The notes: a model not told the origin generated them from the sequence alone. A stretch of DNA of 18,332 nt from Candidatus Caccovivens faecavium (GCA_018715545.1 DVLK01000072.1:1-18332); one strand, 5' to 3'; positions 7,299-15,550 are shown, counted from the first letter of the stretch. Made by a program: numbers and translations.

Positions 7299-8018
7299 GT
7301 CGATTTTGAATATCTGTCCACCATATACAATAAGATAACCAAGTCCTGCTTTGCTTGTAAGATATTCACCCATAATGCTTCCAACGAAACTCATGCCGAC
7401 ATTGATTTTTAATACCGATATAAAGTCTTTCATAGATGACGGCAAGACAAGCTTCCATAAAATTTGGAGTTTATTAGCGTTCATACTTTTAAGTAATAAA
7501 ATCTTTCCTTCGTCGCAGTTTATAAATGAGGACAGCATAGTCATAGTTGTGATGACAATGCAGATAAGCACGCACATTAAAACTATGGCATTTGTCCCAG
7601 AACCTACCCAGAGTATGATGACTGGTCCTAAGGCAATTTTCGGCAAAGAATTTAAAACAACAATGTATGGTTCAAAAATTCTTCGCACTTTTTCATTCCA
7701 CCATAGAAGCACTGCGATTAAATAGCCTAACACTGTGGCAATAAAAAAGCCGATTAGTGTTTCATAGAGTGTTACAAAGGTGTGGTGAAAGAGAGTGCCT
7801 GAGGCTATCATGTCACCAAGTTGAGCAATTATTCTTGATGGGCTGGAAACAAAAAAAGGGTCCATAACTTTTGTGTAAGTCAATAATTCCCATAGTCCTA
7901 AGAAGGCGACTAAAACAAAAATGCGAAAAAAGATGACAATGAATTTATCTTGTCGTAATTTTTTCACATATTTTTTGTGTGAAAGTGAAAAATTAACTGT
8001 TTTCGCTTGTTTCTTCAT
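7209..8018 (-). CDS. NitT/TauT-family ABC transporter permease
   Basis: A 269-aa inner-membrane subunit with about six hydrophobic segments. It has the cytoplasmic coupling loop typical of BPD-type permeases (LPSSMKDFISVLKINVG), followed by GEYLTSKAGLGYLIVYG, as in SsuC, TauC and ThiX-like proteins that import sulfonates, nitrate, or thiamine precursors. The ATG at 8016-8018 overlaps the end of the ATPase gene by 26 bp, so translation is probably coupled; only a weak ribosome binding site is seen. Substrate cannot be assigned because no binding-protein gene is in the window. The 3' end overlaps the convergent YkvI-like gene. Confidence 0.92.
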   Translation of the reverse strand: MKKQAKTVNFSLSHKKYVKKLRQDKFIVIFFRIFVLVAFLGLWELLTYTKVMDPFFVSSPSRIIAQLGDMIASGTLFHHTFVTLYETLIGFFIATVLGYLIAVLLWWNEKVRRIFEPYIVVLNSLPKIALGPVIILWVGSGTNAIVLMCVLICIVITTMTMLSSFINCDEGKILLLKSMNANKLQILWKLVLPSSMKDFISVLKINVGMSFVGSIMGEYLTSKAGLGYLIVYGGQIFKIDLVMSATFVLCILAFVIYSLVSLLERIYKK

Positions 8019-8769
8019 TTGTTAGTTCTCTCCATATCTTTTCAAAATAGCCACTAAAAGATGAATCCTCTCTCTTTCTTAAAGGCGTTTCGCCTTTGAG
8101 ATTTAATTTTATTTCATCCTTTACGCGAGCGGGTCTTGAAGTAAGCACTATTATCTTGTCACTCATAGAAATTGCTTCTGAAATGTCATGAGTGACAAGT
8201 ATAGCTGTCTTCTTTTCACTCTTTATTATCTCATATACATCGTCGCATAATGTTAGGCGAGTTTGGAAGTCAAGTGCAGAGAAAGGTTCATCTAATAGTA
8301 ATAGCTTTGGTTCTAAAACAAGCGTGCGAATGAGTGCAACGCGTTGCCTCATACCTCCACTAAGAGAGCGTGGCTTTTTGTTCTTAAAGTTGTAGAGGCT
8401 ATACTTTTTTAATAATTCTTCGGCAAATGCTAACTTTTCGTCAAGATTCTTTGGCTTTTGTAGTTCAAGTCCTAGGGTGATATTTTTCCATACTGAGCGC
8501 CACTCAAAGAGCATATCGCGCTGAAACATATACCCTATTTTTTTTGTATCTATCTTATTCGACCCGTCTAAGATAACTTCGCCAGAGCTTGGTTTCAAAA
8601 GTCCAGCGATTAGGGAAAGTATTGTGGTTTTACCACAACCGCTAGGACCAACTATTGAAATGAACTCTTCTTCATTGACATTAAAGCTAATATTATCTAG
8701 GGCGAATATCTCATCATCTTTTGTTTGATAAAAATATTTTACATTGTCGAATTTTAAAATTTCGTTCAT
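7993..8769 (-). CDS. NitT/TauT-family ABC transporter ATP-binding protein
   Basis: The 258-aa ATPase powers the permease encoded directly after it. All motifs are intact: Walker A GPSGCGKT (41-48), Q-loop Q83 in MFQRD, signature LSGGM (136-140), Walker B LLLLDEP (156-162), D-loop SALD, and H194 in THD. The LFEWRSVWKNI stretch after the Q-loop is typical of the SsuB, TauB and ThiZ-like group. The start ATG follows AGAGGAAAAAG. It is first in a two-gene operon, divergent from the capsid cassette, with its own promoter. No riboswitch-like structure was recognised in the short leader, so the substrate remains open. Confidence 0.94.
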   Translation of the reverse strand: MNEILKFDNVKYFYQTKDDEIFALDNISFNVNEEEFISIVGPSGCGKTTILSLIAGLLKPSSGEVILDGSNKIDTKKIGYMFQRDMLFEWRSVWKNITLGLELQKPKNLDEKLAFAEELLKKYSLYNFKNKKPRSLSGGMRQRVALIRTLVLEPKLLLLDEPFSALDFQTRLTLCDDVYEIIKSEKKTAILVTHDISEAISMSDKIIVLTSRPARVKDEIKLNLKGETPLRKREDSSFSGYFEKIWRELTNEETSENS

Positions 8770-8788
8770 CTTTTTCCTCTACAAATAC

Positions 8789-8817
8789 ATTTTATTATCT
8801 CTATATTTTTTTGTGAA
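8789..8817 (-). promoter_or_regulatory. Promoter for the ABC transporter operon
   Basis: On the minus strand: TTCACA (complement of 8812-8817), 17 bases, TAAAAT (complement of 8789-8794). The leader would be about 12 bases and contain the GAGG ribosome binding site. It lies back to back with the promoter of the capsid cassette without overlap. Confidence 0.6.
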
Positions 8818-8833
8818 TAAATGACATAAAAAC

Positions 8834-8862
8834 TTGAAATGCCATATTTTGAAAACTAAAAT
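8834..8862 (+). promoter_or_regulatory. Sigma-A type promoter of the capsid cassette
   Basis: TTGAAA (8834-8839), a 17-base spacer and TAAAAT (8857-8862). The predicted start near 8869 precedes the AGGAGG ribosome binding site of the first gene (8882-8887). The geometry and -10 sequence are the same as those of nifJ and the GDPD gene in this window. No operator-like inverted repeat is evident around it. Confidence 0.65.
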
Positions 8863-8891
8863 TTAGGTGAAAGTTGCTAAAAGGAGGTTAT

Positions 8892-9173
8892 GTGGAGGAT
8901 TTAAAGAAAGCTCTTTTGAAAAAAGCTCTTGGCTTTTCTAGTGATGAAATTGTGGAGGAATATTCCCTTGATGAAAGCGGAAATTCCATTCTTAACAAGC
9001 GCAAGGTAACAAAAAAATATAACCCACCCGACATAAGCGCAATGAAAATTTTGCTAGAAAAAGAGGATTTAACTGACGATAAACTTTCACACATGACATT
9101 ATCAGAATTAAAAAAAGAAAAAAGGCGACTTTTAAAACAATTAAAGGAGGAAGAAGAGGAAAGTGAAAGTTGA
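8892..9173 (+). CDS. Small conserved phage-cluster protein, 93 aa (terminase small subunit position)
   Basis: First gene of the capsid cassette. GTG at 8892 is chosen because AAGGAGG lies just upstream; the in-frame TTG at 8874 precedes that site. The product begins VEDLKKALLKKALGFSS and contains a VTKKYNPPDISAMKILLE segment; I recall small proteins of this pattern at the front of clostridial prophage packaging or head regions, sometimes labelled terminase small subunit. It is charged, with a Lys/Glu-rich helical C-terminus (SELKKEKRRLLKQLKEEEE) and no membrane segment. A role in DNA or terminase binding is inference only. Its stop overlaps the next gene by 11 bp, so translation is probably coupled. 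Confidence 0.8.
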   Translation: MEDLKKALLKKALGFSSDEIVEEYSLDESGNSILNKRKVTKKYNPPDISAMKILLEKEDLTDDKLSHMTLSELKKEKRRLLKQLKEEEEESES

Positions 9174-9390
9174 AAAATGTCGTCATACGGTCAAGTGTGA
9201 CGCGGATGGTTGCAAAAATTTGGCTGACTACTATATCACAACGCGCGGATTTATTAAAAATGAGTTTGCTTTTTGTGAAGCTTGCTTAAAGGAATTATAT
9301 GCGGAATTAGCCAAACTTTTTGTGCCTAGGGCCATTGAGTCGCACTTTAAGCCAGATAGGGTGGTTAAAAGGAGAAAAAATGAAAAATGA
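9163..9390 (+). CDS. Small zinc-ribbon protein, 75 aa
   Basis: A small protein with cysteines C12 and C17 (CDADGC) and C38 and C41 (FCEAC), a spacing that fits a zinc ribbon; C6 is a further cysteine. The C-terminus is basic (VVKRRKNEK), which would suit nucleic acid or protein contact. Start is GTG at 9163, preceded by a GGAGG/GAGG-rich stretch that also encodes the Glu-rich end of the previous gene; the ATG at 9177 is out of frame. The gene overlaps both neighbours by 11 bp, which ties it to the cassette. Function unknown; a virion assembly or regulatory role is possible but unsupported. Confidence 0.78.
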   Translation: MKVEKCRHTVKCDADGCKNLADYYITTRGFIKNEFAFCEACLKELYAELAKLFVPRAIESHFKPDRVVKRRKNEK

Positions 9391-11215
9391 TATTGTAAAA
9401 GAAGTTTTAGAGGATTTCCAAAATCGTGTCTTAGAGCGCAAAAGCTATGAAACACAATGGAAGCTTAACATGAACTTCTATATGGGAAATCAATTTTGTA
9501 GTATTGGTTTTGGTGGACTTGTTGAAGACGCTGATAGACAGTATTTTTGGCAGGAACGGGAAGTTTTTAATCATATAGCGCCAAAAATTGATATAAGACT
9601 TGCCAAGCTTTCTGCCATCAGGCCAAAGTTATATGTTGTGCCAGCTTCAAGTGATGAACGAGATGCCTACACAGCAAAGCTCTCTAAAAAGATTTTAGAT
9701 TCTGTTTCTGCAAAATATAACCTATCACAAAAAATCAATCAAGCAACAAAGTGGAGTGAAATTTGTGGAACAAGTTTTTATAAAATTTTTTGGAACAGCA
9801 ATCTTGGACAAGTGGTTGCGATAGAAGATAGTGGAAGAAAAATAAAGGCGGGAGATGTTGACATAGCGGTATGCTCTCCATTTGAAATATATCCAGATTT
9901 CACAACTTGCGAAAATTTAGAGGACTGTCAAAGCATTATTCATGCCAAAGCGTATTCAGTGGAAGAGATAAGACAGATGTATGATGTAGATATTGAAGGA
10001 AGAGATATCAATGTTTTCTCTCTTGATAGTTCATTTTCTACTGGCGGACTTGGCTACAACGGCATAGGAACAAAAGTGGGCGAAAGCACAAAAAGGAATG
10101 CTGGACTTGTTATTGAAAAATACATTCGTCCAAACGAGGATTTTCCAAATGGCAGGCTGATAATTATCGCAGGTGATAAACTTGTTTTTGATGGCGAACT
10201 TCCATACATCAATGGTGTCGATGGCAAACGCGATTTTCCTTTTATTAAGCAGGTAAGCTGTGATGAAGTGGGTGCGTTTTGGGGCAAAAGCTTGATTGAA
10301 AGGTTGATACCAATTCAGCGTGCCTACAACGCTGTCAAAAATCGAAAGCATGAATTTTTGAATAGATTGACACTTGGAGTGCTTGCTGTTGAAGATGGGA
10401 GTGTCGATATTGAAAATTTAGAAGAAGAGGGCTTAGCACCAGGAAAGATATTGGTTTATAGACAAGGCGCGAATGTTCCTACATATTTAGATAATGAAAG
10501 CTTGCCAACCGATTTTGAAAAGGAAGAGGAAAAGTTGCTTGAAGAATTTACCTCTTTAAGCGGAACTTCTGAAATGGGCGACATGACCACAGTTTCAGCC
10601 ACTATGAGTGGTGTGGCATTGGAACTACTTTTAGACGAAAATCAAACGCGTCTTTCTTTTACTACTGACAGTATAAAAAGTGCCATCAAACAGATAGGCA
10701 AGCACTTACTTCGTCTTTACAAACAGTTCGCAAATATTCCAAGACTTGCCAAAATCGTTGGAGAGAATGGTATGCCTGAAATTTTCTATTTTAAAAGCAG
10801 TGATATTTCAAGTGATGATGTTCAGTTCGAAACAGAGTCCGAGGGCGCAGACACTTTGACGCAAAGGAGAAATATGATTTACACATTGCTTGATAAAGGG
10901 CTTCTATCCGATGAGGAAGGCAAGATAAGCCAAAGTGTAAAATCAAAAATTTTAGAAATGATTGGCTTTGGTAATTGGGAAAATTCTCAGGATTTAGATA
11001 GTTTGCATATTAGGCGTGCTGATAACGAAAACATCGCTATGCTGGATAATGGTGAGGTTAAAGTTAAGTCCATTGATGACCATAATCTCCATATAAATGA
11101 ACATATTGCATATATGCTTTCAGGAGAGTATGAGAAAAATGCCACAGAAAAAGTTGAAAAAATTTTTCTTAAACATATTGAAGAACATAAAAAAATTTTG
11201 AAGGAAGGTGAATGA
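9380..11215 (+). CDS. Phage portal protein (podovirus/P22-like type)
   Basis: The 611-aa product fits a portal, the dodecameric ring at one capsid vertex through which DNA passes. Seen: an N-terminal helical part with EREVFNHIAPKIDIRLAKL and IRPKLYVVP, typical of P22-type portals, followed by a KWSEICGTSFYKIFWN segment, a wing region with FEIYPDF, PIQRAYNAVKNRKHEFLNRL, and a later ATMSGVALELLLDENQ segment before a C-terminal helical part. The ATG at 9380 follows AAAGGAG; an in-frame ATG at 9320 would run through the zinc-ribbon gene without a ribosome binding site. The reading frame is complete with no frameshift. Recognition rests on pattern and position before scaffold and capsid genes. Confidence 0.87.
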   Translation: MKNDIVKEVLEDFQNRVLERKSYETQWKLNMNFYMGNQFCSIGFGGLVEDADRQYFWQEREVFNHIAPKIDIRLAKLSAIRPKLYVVPASSDERDAYTAKLSKKILDSVSAKYNLSQKINQATKWSEICGTSFYKIFWNSNLGQVVAIEDSGRKIKAGDVDIAVCSPFEIYPDFTTCENLEDCQSIIHAKAYSVEEIRQMYDVDIEGRDINVFSLDSSFSTGGLGYNGIGTKVGESTKRNAGLVIEKYIRPNEDFPNGRLIIIAGDKLVFDGELPYINGVDGKRDFPFIKQVSCDEVGAFWGKSLIERLIPIQRAYNAVKNRKHEFLNRLTLGVLAVEDGSVDIENLEEEGLAPGKILVYRQGANVPTYLDNESLPTDFEKEEEKLLEEFTSLSGTSEMGDMTTVSATMSGVALELLLDENQTRLSFTTDSIKSAIKQIGKHLLRLYKQFANIPRLAKIVGENGMPEIFYFKSSDISSDDVQFETESEGADTLTQRRNMIYTLLDKGLLSDEEGKISQSVKSKILEMIGFGNWENSQDLDSLHIRRADNENIAMLDNGEVKVKSIDDHNLHINEHIAYMLSGEYEKNATEKVEKIFLKHIEEHKKILKEGE

Positions 11216-11216
11216 T

Positions 11217-11876
11217 ATGGATGAAGAAAAGTATTGGGAACAACCAGAAGATTTAACTTTGGACAGTTTAGAGGCTACGGAAGGTACAGCCGAAACTCTT
11301 GACGCGCCAAAAGAATTGGAAGGCTCCCTAGAACAAGTTGAAGAGCAAAAGAGCGAAGCGGAAAACGGCGAAGCAGTAGGAAAATTTAAAGATGTAAATG
11401 CGCTACTTGAAGCATACAACAACTTGGAAAAAGAATTCACTAAAAAATGCCAAAGACTATCCGCGTTAGAGAAAGATAAGATAGAGGAAGATGAAGCGCT
11501 TGACAAGCAAGTAGATGAAAAACTTTCTTTATTCCTTTCCACTAATGGCGAGGCAACTATGTATAAGGATGAACTTTTACAAAGGGTAAAGAATAGTGAT
11601 AGTCTAAAAAAAATGGACGATCCATTCGGTTATGTTTGGGCAGAAATGGTATTTGACAAAATTAAGAACCAAAAGGCCGATGCGACTGTCAAAAACTACA
11701 TTTTAGGTAATAGTGACCTTAAAAATGCAGTTATAGAAAACTATATAAATCAATTAGCGGAAAATAAGTCGCCAGTCATCATATCTTCAAAGGGAAATAG
11801 AGTGGCAAATGTTGCCACTCAAAATCCCTCTACTTTAAATGATGCTAAGAAATATCTTATAGACTTACTTTCCTAA
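11217..11876 (+). CDS. Phage scaffolding (capsid assembly) protein
   Basis: A 219-aa very acidic protein lying between portal and major capsid genes, the standard place for a scaffold. The first 55 residues are Glu-rich and probably disordered. GKFKDVNALLEAYNNLEKEF (55-74) continuing to about residue 90 is the charged helix I associate with scaffolds of this group, with predicted coiled coil. The C-terminus (LNDAKKYLIDLLS) is helical, as in scaffolds that bind the coat protein by a C-terminal helix. ATG at 11217 sits 8 bases after AGGAAGG and directly after the portal stop; an in-frame GTG at 11208 overlaps that site. It would leave the head or be released during maturation. Confidence 0.82.
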   Translation: MDEEKYWEQPEDLTLDSLEATEGTAETLDAPKELEGSLEQVEEQKSEAENGEAVGKFKDVNALLEAYNNLEKEFTKKCQRLSALEKDKIEEDEALDKQVDEKLSLFLSTNGEATMYKDELLQRVKNSDSLKKMDDPFGYVWAEMVFDKIKNQKADATVKNYILGNSDLKNAVIENYINQLAENKSPVIISSKGNRVANVATQNPSTLNDAKKYLIDLLS

Positions 11877-11888
11877 AAGGAGTAAAAA

Positions 11889-13091
11889 ATGGTAACTTTA
11901 CAAAGTGCAGAGAACGCGCTTAAAAATGTCTATTTAGGTGTTGTTGCCAACCAGTTAAATACTGCGGCTAATCCACTTCTTTCTATGATTAAGCGTTCAA
12001 CAAATAACATCTATGGTAAGGAAATTAGAAAAGCAGCACCAGTCGGCATTAATGGTGGTATCAGTGCAGGGGATGAGGACGGAAAACTTCCTGACGCGCA
12101 TTCCACTCAATATGTTCAATTTGTTGCAGAGCTTAAAAACCTCTACGGTAAGTTAGAGATAAGTGATAAAGCGTTACGCGCAACATCTAACAACATCACA
12201 AGCTTTGTCAATCTTTTAAATGATGAAATGGAAAGATTGATTGAAGCAAGCAACTTCAATCTTGGTAGGATGTTGTATGGAAAGGGTAATGGCGAACTCG
12301 CAGCTGTTGAAACATACAATGAAACTGACGGATATATTCAATTAACAACAGTAGCTAATGTAATTGAGGGGATGGCTGTAAAAGTTTCGTCAGTGTCAGA
12401 TGGTACTATCAGCGATTCAGCTCCTAACTTTATAATTCAGTATGTTGATAGAAAAACAAGAAGAATTTACACCGACATTAAAAAATATCAAAATAATAGT
12501 ATTGGAGCTGGCTCTAAGGTATATGTACAAAATTCTATGAACAAAGAGATAACAGGTATTGATGGAATATTCTCAAATAGCACACTTTATGGACTTACAA
12601 AAACAGACTATAAGTGGCTCAATCCTTACCTTTCAACTACAACATCTTATATTTCTGACAACTTAATTCAGTCTGTTATTGATGAACTTGAAGAAGTAGC
12701 AAATTCAAAGGTAAACCTTATCTCTACTACGAAAAGCGTTAAAAGATTATATCAAGAATATCTTGCAGCTTACAGAAGAAATATAGATATCACTGAACTT
12801 GCTGGTGGATACAAGACAATGACATACAATGGCATTCCAGTGATAGGAGAGAAATTTGTTCCAAATAATACAATGTATCTTCTTAATACTGATGACTTTA
12901 CAATGTATGAAATGTGCGATTGGAAGTGGCTTGAAGATGAGAGCGGAAGAATTTTGAAACAAAATCCTGGTTACCCAACCTATTCAGCTACGCTTGTTAA
13001 ATATGCAGAACTTCTATGCGAAAGACCAAACGGACAAGCTAAAATTAGCAATATTGCCACAACTCTCACTCCACCAGAAAGTGCCGGTTAA
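11889..13091 (+). CDS. Major capsid protein (probable HK97 fold)
   Basis: A 400-aa protein following portal and scaffold, with an excellent AAAAGGAG ribosome binding site 6 bases before the ATG, consistent with high expression. Features that suit an HK97-fold coat protein: an N-terminal helical arm (SAENALKNVYLGVVANQLN), an E-loop-like region (GISAGDEDGKLPDAHSTQ), a spine helix around FVNLLNDEMERLIEASNFNLGR, an inserted beta domain (about residues 150-225, with KVYVQNSMNKEITG), and a C-terminal P-domain part with TMTYNGIPVIGEK. There is no separate protease gene beside it. The assignment is by pattern and synteny; a structure prediction would settle it. Confidence 0.85.
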   Translation: MVTLQSAENALKNVYLGVVANQLNTAANPLLSMIKRSTNNIYGKEIRKAAPVGINGGISAGDEDGKLPDAHSTQYVQFVAELKNLYGKLEISDKALRATSNNITSFVNLLNDEMERLIEASNFNLGRMLYGKGNGELAAVETYNETDGYIQLTTVANVIEGMAVKVSSVSDGTISDSAPNFIIQYVDRKTRRIYTDIKKYQNNSIGAGSKVYVQNSMNKEITGIDGIFSNSTLYGLTKTDYKWLNPYLSTTTSYISDNLIQSVIDELEEVANSKVNLISTTKSVKRLYQEYLAAYRRNIDITELAGGYKTMTYNGIPVIGEKFVPNNTMYLLNTDDFTMYEMCDWKWLEDESGRILKQNPGYPTYSATLVKYAELLCERPNGQAKISNIATTLTPPESAG

Positions 13092-13118
13092 AATATAATT
13101 TCGTAAAAGGAAAAATAT

Positions 13119-13439
13119 ATGAAAAAATCATTTGAAATTTATAGCGACTGTTTAGATATTGTTAAAAGGCTCAAAGAGATAGACAAAGACTATTTCGTTG
13201 TGTTTAACTTGGAAAGAAAAACTTTTGAGTTACATAATCGGGCGCAAGAAAGAGATACTTTTTGCTTAACCTTACCTTATGATACGCTTGATGAGCGTGC
13301 TATCTTTTTAACAAAAAAAACTTTATCTAAAAAGCGTGATGAACTATTTAAAGAAATTGAAGAGGAAAATGCTAAAAACTTAAAATCTAAATGTCGCCAA
13401 ATTTTAAATGATGCGGAGGCAAGGTTATATGAAAGTTAA
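13119..13439 (+). CDS. Small virion-cluster protein of unknown function, 106 aa
   Basis: Encoded between capsid and connector genes, with an AAAAGGA ribosome binding site before the ATG. It starts MKKSFEIYSDCLDIVKRLKE and continues with DYFVVFNLERKTFELHNR, a beta-hairpin-like part, then a long charged helix. I recall similar small proteins in clostridial prophage head regions without a known role. The position would fit a head completion or decoration function, which is inference. The last 11 bases overlap the start of the next gene. Confidence 0.75.
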   Translation: MKKSFEIYSDCLDIVKRLKEIDKDYFVVFNLERKTFELHNRAQERDTFCLTLPYDTLDERAIFLTKKTLSKKRDELFKEIEEENAKNLKSKCRQILNDAEARLYES

Positions 13440-13986
13440 AGATTTAGTTATTTATACCTCTCTATTTATTGGCGAAAAAGAACTCGCTTCAAAATTAGAG
13501 GACAATACCTCATTAACTCAAAGGGAGCAAGAGCGGGTTACAACAATGGTCAGATGTTATAATCTTGTCAATCAAGAGATAGCATCTGACTATCTCCCTT
13601 TTTTATATACTGAAAATATTGATGTTAACAATTCTATTTTGAATTTTTCTGACCTTTCTAAGACTATAATTAATGTTTATGAAGTGAAGGGAAATCTAAA
13701 TATAAATATTCGCTATAAGAGATACCCTGAGTATTTGCAAATTTTTGGACATGCGAAAAAAATCACTTACTCATATCTTCCAGATGAACTAGAATTAGAT
13801 GATGATGTGGAGTTTTTTAATGGCTTGTCACAAAGAATATATGCTTATGGTATGGCTAGTGAATATCTCTTGTGCGATGGGCTAAGCGAAGATGCCGAGA
13901 TATGGGAGGAGCGTTTTAAAGAAAGTCTATTTGTGCTTTCGCGTAAGCGTAGTGAGGTTCGCTTGCCAAAGAGGAGATGGCTTTGA
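13429..13986 (+). CDS. Probable head-tail connector (adaptor) protein
   Basis: A 185-aa protein placed where gp6/gp4-type adaptors lie. The N-terminal third is helical with TSLTQREQERVTTMVRCYNL, the middle is beta-rich (NINIRYKRYP and KKITYSYLP), and the C-terminus has RIYAYGMASEYLLCDGLSED followed by WEERFKESL, a helical ending I associate with adaptor proteins that bind the portal ring. ATG at 13429 is 9 bases after GGAGG; an in-frame ATG at 13408 lies within the coding end of the previous gene and has no ribosome binding site. The 3' end overlaps the next gene. Function is assigned by order and pattern, so moderate certainty. Confidence 0.68.
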   Translation: MKVKDLVIYTSLFIGEKELASKLEDNTSLTQREQERVTTMVRCYNLVNQEIASDYLPFLYTENIDVNNSILNFSDLSKTIINVYEVKGNLNINIRYKRYPEYLQIFGHAKKITYSYLPDELELDDDVEFFNGLSQRIYAYGMASEYLLCDGLSEDAEIWEERFKESLFVLSRKRSEVRLPKRRWL

Positions 13987-15482
13987 TTTTTTATAAAAAC
14001 ATCAAAAAACACAAAAAAACAGAAGAAAAGAACATCACTTTTTCAGTTTTTGGCGAAGGATTGATTTCTAATGAAGATGATTTAATTTCTAAGCCAAATG
14101 AATGTAAAACATTTTATAATTTTTCTCCACTTGATGGGGCATTAAAAACAGGACTCGGATTTAAGGAGTTGGAAGTTCCAGCAAGTGAAGATAATTTAGA
14201 CTCCGTTCATCCATTTAATTTAAGTCAAAAAAACATCACAGAGATTAGAACGATTGATTTTTTTAGATATCTTGATATAGAAGATGATCGATATTACTAT
14301 CATCTTATTATAATGGACCAGCAGGACCAACTTTGGACGCTACTTTTAATTGATCTAGCTGACGGAGAACCTTTAACAAAATCCTCTTTGTTTTTTACCA
14401 ACTTAATTTCAACTTGTCCGTATCGTATAGGAGAATATGATTGCTTATTGTATTTCACAAAAACTGGCATGATTTTTGCGAGTGCTTATCAAACAGAAAA
14501 ATTCATTGATGTTCCAGCACTACTCTCTTGCGTGGTGCATTATGGAAAAGCGTTTGGTATCACAAACAAAAATAGGAATGAACTTATCTATCAGTCTAAT
14601 CTTGATATAAGAGAGTGGACGGGTGATGATGGAAGCGTAATTGAATTTTTGGATTCTATGGGTGCTTTTACAAAACTTGTTGTATTCAATGATTACATCT
14701 ATTTATTTAGAGAAAATGGCATAACAAAAATTTCGGCATATTCTTCTAAGGATGAATTTTCTTTTACTCATCTATATCTGTCCTCTTCCAAAATTTACGA
14801 AAAGTCAGTTTGTGTTTGCGGGGAGGTAATATACTTTGTGACGCGTGACGGACTATTTTCTTTCAACGGAACATCAGTAAGCAAAATTTGTGAAGAATAT
14901 GACCACTTTTTTAAAAACTTAGATAATACTAACTGTTCGGCATGTTGTATGGACGGAAAGTACTATCTGGCAACCAAATGCAATTTCAATGACGATGCTA
15001 GTGTTGGTTGTGAAAGTTCTACCTATATAAACAATGTGCTATTTGAAGTTGATATAGAAACTAAAAAAGTGGATGTGTTACGCGGAGTAGATATTAAAAA
15101 AATTATTGCTATTGACACACCTTATTATAGTAAAGTTGTGGCGTGCTTTAATGGTAGCAACATAAACAAATTAGGCGAGCTTGTGCATAATGGAAAAATC
15201 TTCACCTCTGTAAATAATAAAAGTTGGAGTTCGTTTGTTACAGACTTAGGTTATAAAGGTAAAAATAAGAAGATAAAAGAAATTATTTTAAACACGAGCT
15301 ATCCTTGTGAAGTTGAAATAATCTCTGATATAGAAACAAAAACATATTCTTTTGATGGTAGTGCTAAGGAACAACGCGCGTTAGCTTCTGTTAACGGGAA
15401 AAATTTTCAATTTATCTTTAAAACAGACGAAGAAAACAGCCATATCTCAAAACCGATGATTGTGTTTGATGTAATATCGTGA
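13983..15482 (+). CDS. Beta-propeller-like tail-side virion protein (P22 gp10-like stabilisation protein candidate)
   Basis: A 499-aa soluble protein built of repeated beta strands. LDGALKTGLGFKEL near the start, YIYLFRENGITKISAYSS in the middle, and VIYFVTRDGLFSFNG and CMDGKYYLA after it look like propeller blades of the kind found in podovirus packaged-DNA stabilisation or tail-nozzle proteins. Such proteins plug or extend the connector. TTG at 13983 is preferred: GAGGAG (13971-13976) is 6 bases upstream, and TTG overlaps the preceding TGA stop as TTGA. ATG at 13977 is in frame but abuts the ribosome binding site with no spacer; it would add two residues (MA) before this start. It is the only recognisable tail-side gene here and its frame is intact. 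Confidence 0.7.
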   Translation: MIFYKNIKKHKKTEEKNITFSVFGEGLISNEDDLISKPNECKTFYNFSPLDGALKTGLGFKELEVPASEDNLDSVHPFNLSQKNITEIRTIDFFRYLDIEDDRYYYHLIIMDQQDQLWTLLLIDLADGEPLTKSSLFFTNLISTCPYRIGEYDCLLYFTKTGMIFASAYQTEKFIDVPALLSCVVHYGKAFGITNKNRNELIYQSNLDIREWTGDDGSVIEFLDSMGAFTKLVVFNDYIYLFRENGITKISAYSSKDEFSFTHLYLSSSKIYEKSVCVCGEVIYFVTRDGLFSFNGTSVSKICEEYDHFFKNLDNTNCSACCMDGKYYLATKCNFNDDASVGCESSTYINNVLFEVDIETKKVDVLRGVDIKKIIAIDTPYYSKVVACFNGSNINKLGELVHNGKIFTSVNNKSWSSFVTDLGYKGKNKKIKEIILNTSYPCEVEIISDIETKTYSFDGSAKEQRALASVNGKNFQFIFKTDEENSHISKPMIVFDVIS

Positions 15483-15550
15483 AATTGATTTATAGAAAAT
15501 ATCTTAATTTTTATAATTACAAACTTTTTTACTTAAAAGGGGAAGATGTT

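Noticed and set aside
8770..8833. Riboswitch (for example TPP) ahead of the ABC transporter operon
   Set aside because: The leader predicted from the promoter is only about a dozen bases and no conserved riboswitch core is visible.
9320..9379. Longer portal start at ATG 9320
   Set aside because: It runs out of frame through the zinc-ribbon gene without a ribosome binding site; ATG 9380 has AAAGGAG.
11120..11542. Serine-rich minus-strand frame
   Set aside because: It is the complement of the Glu-rich scaffold gene; its Ser/Phe richness is a by-product of GAA/GAG codons.
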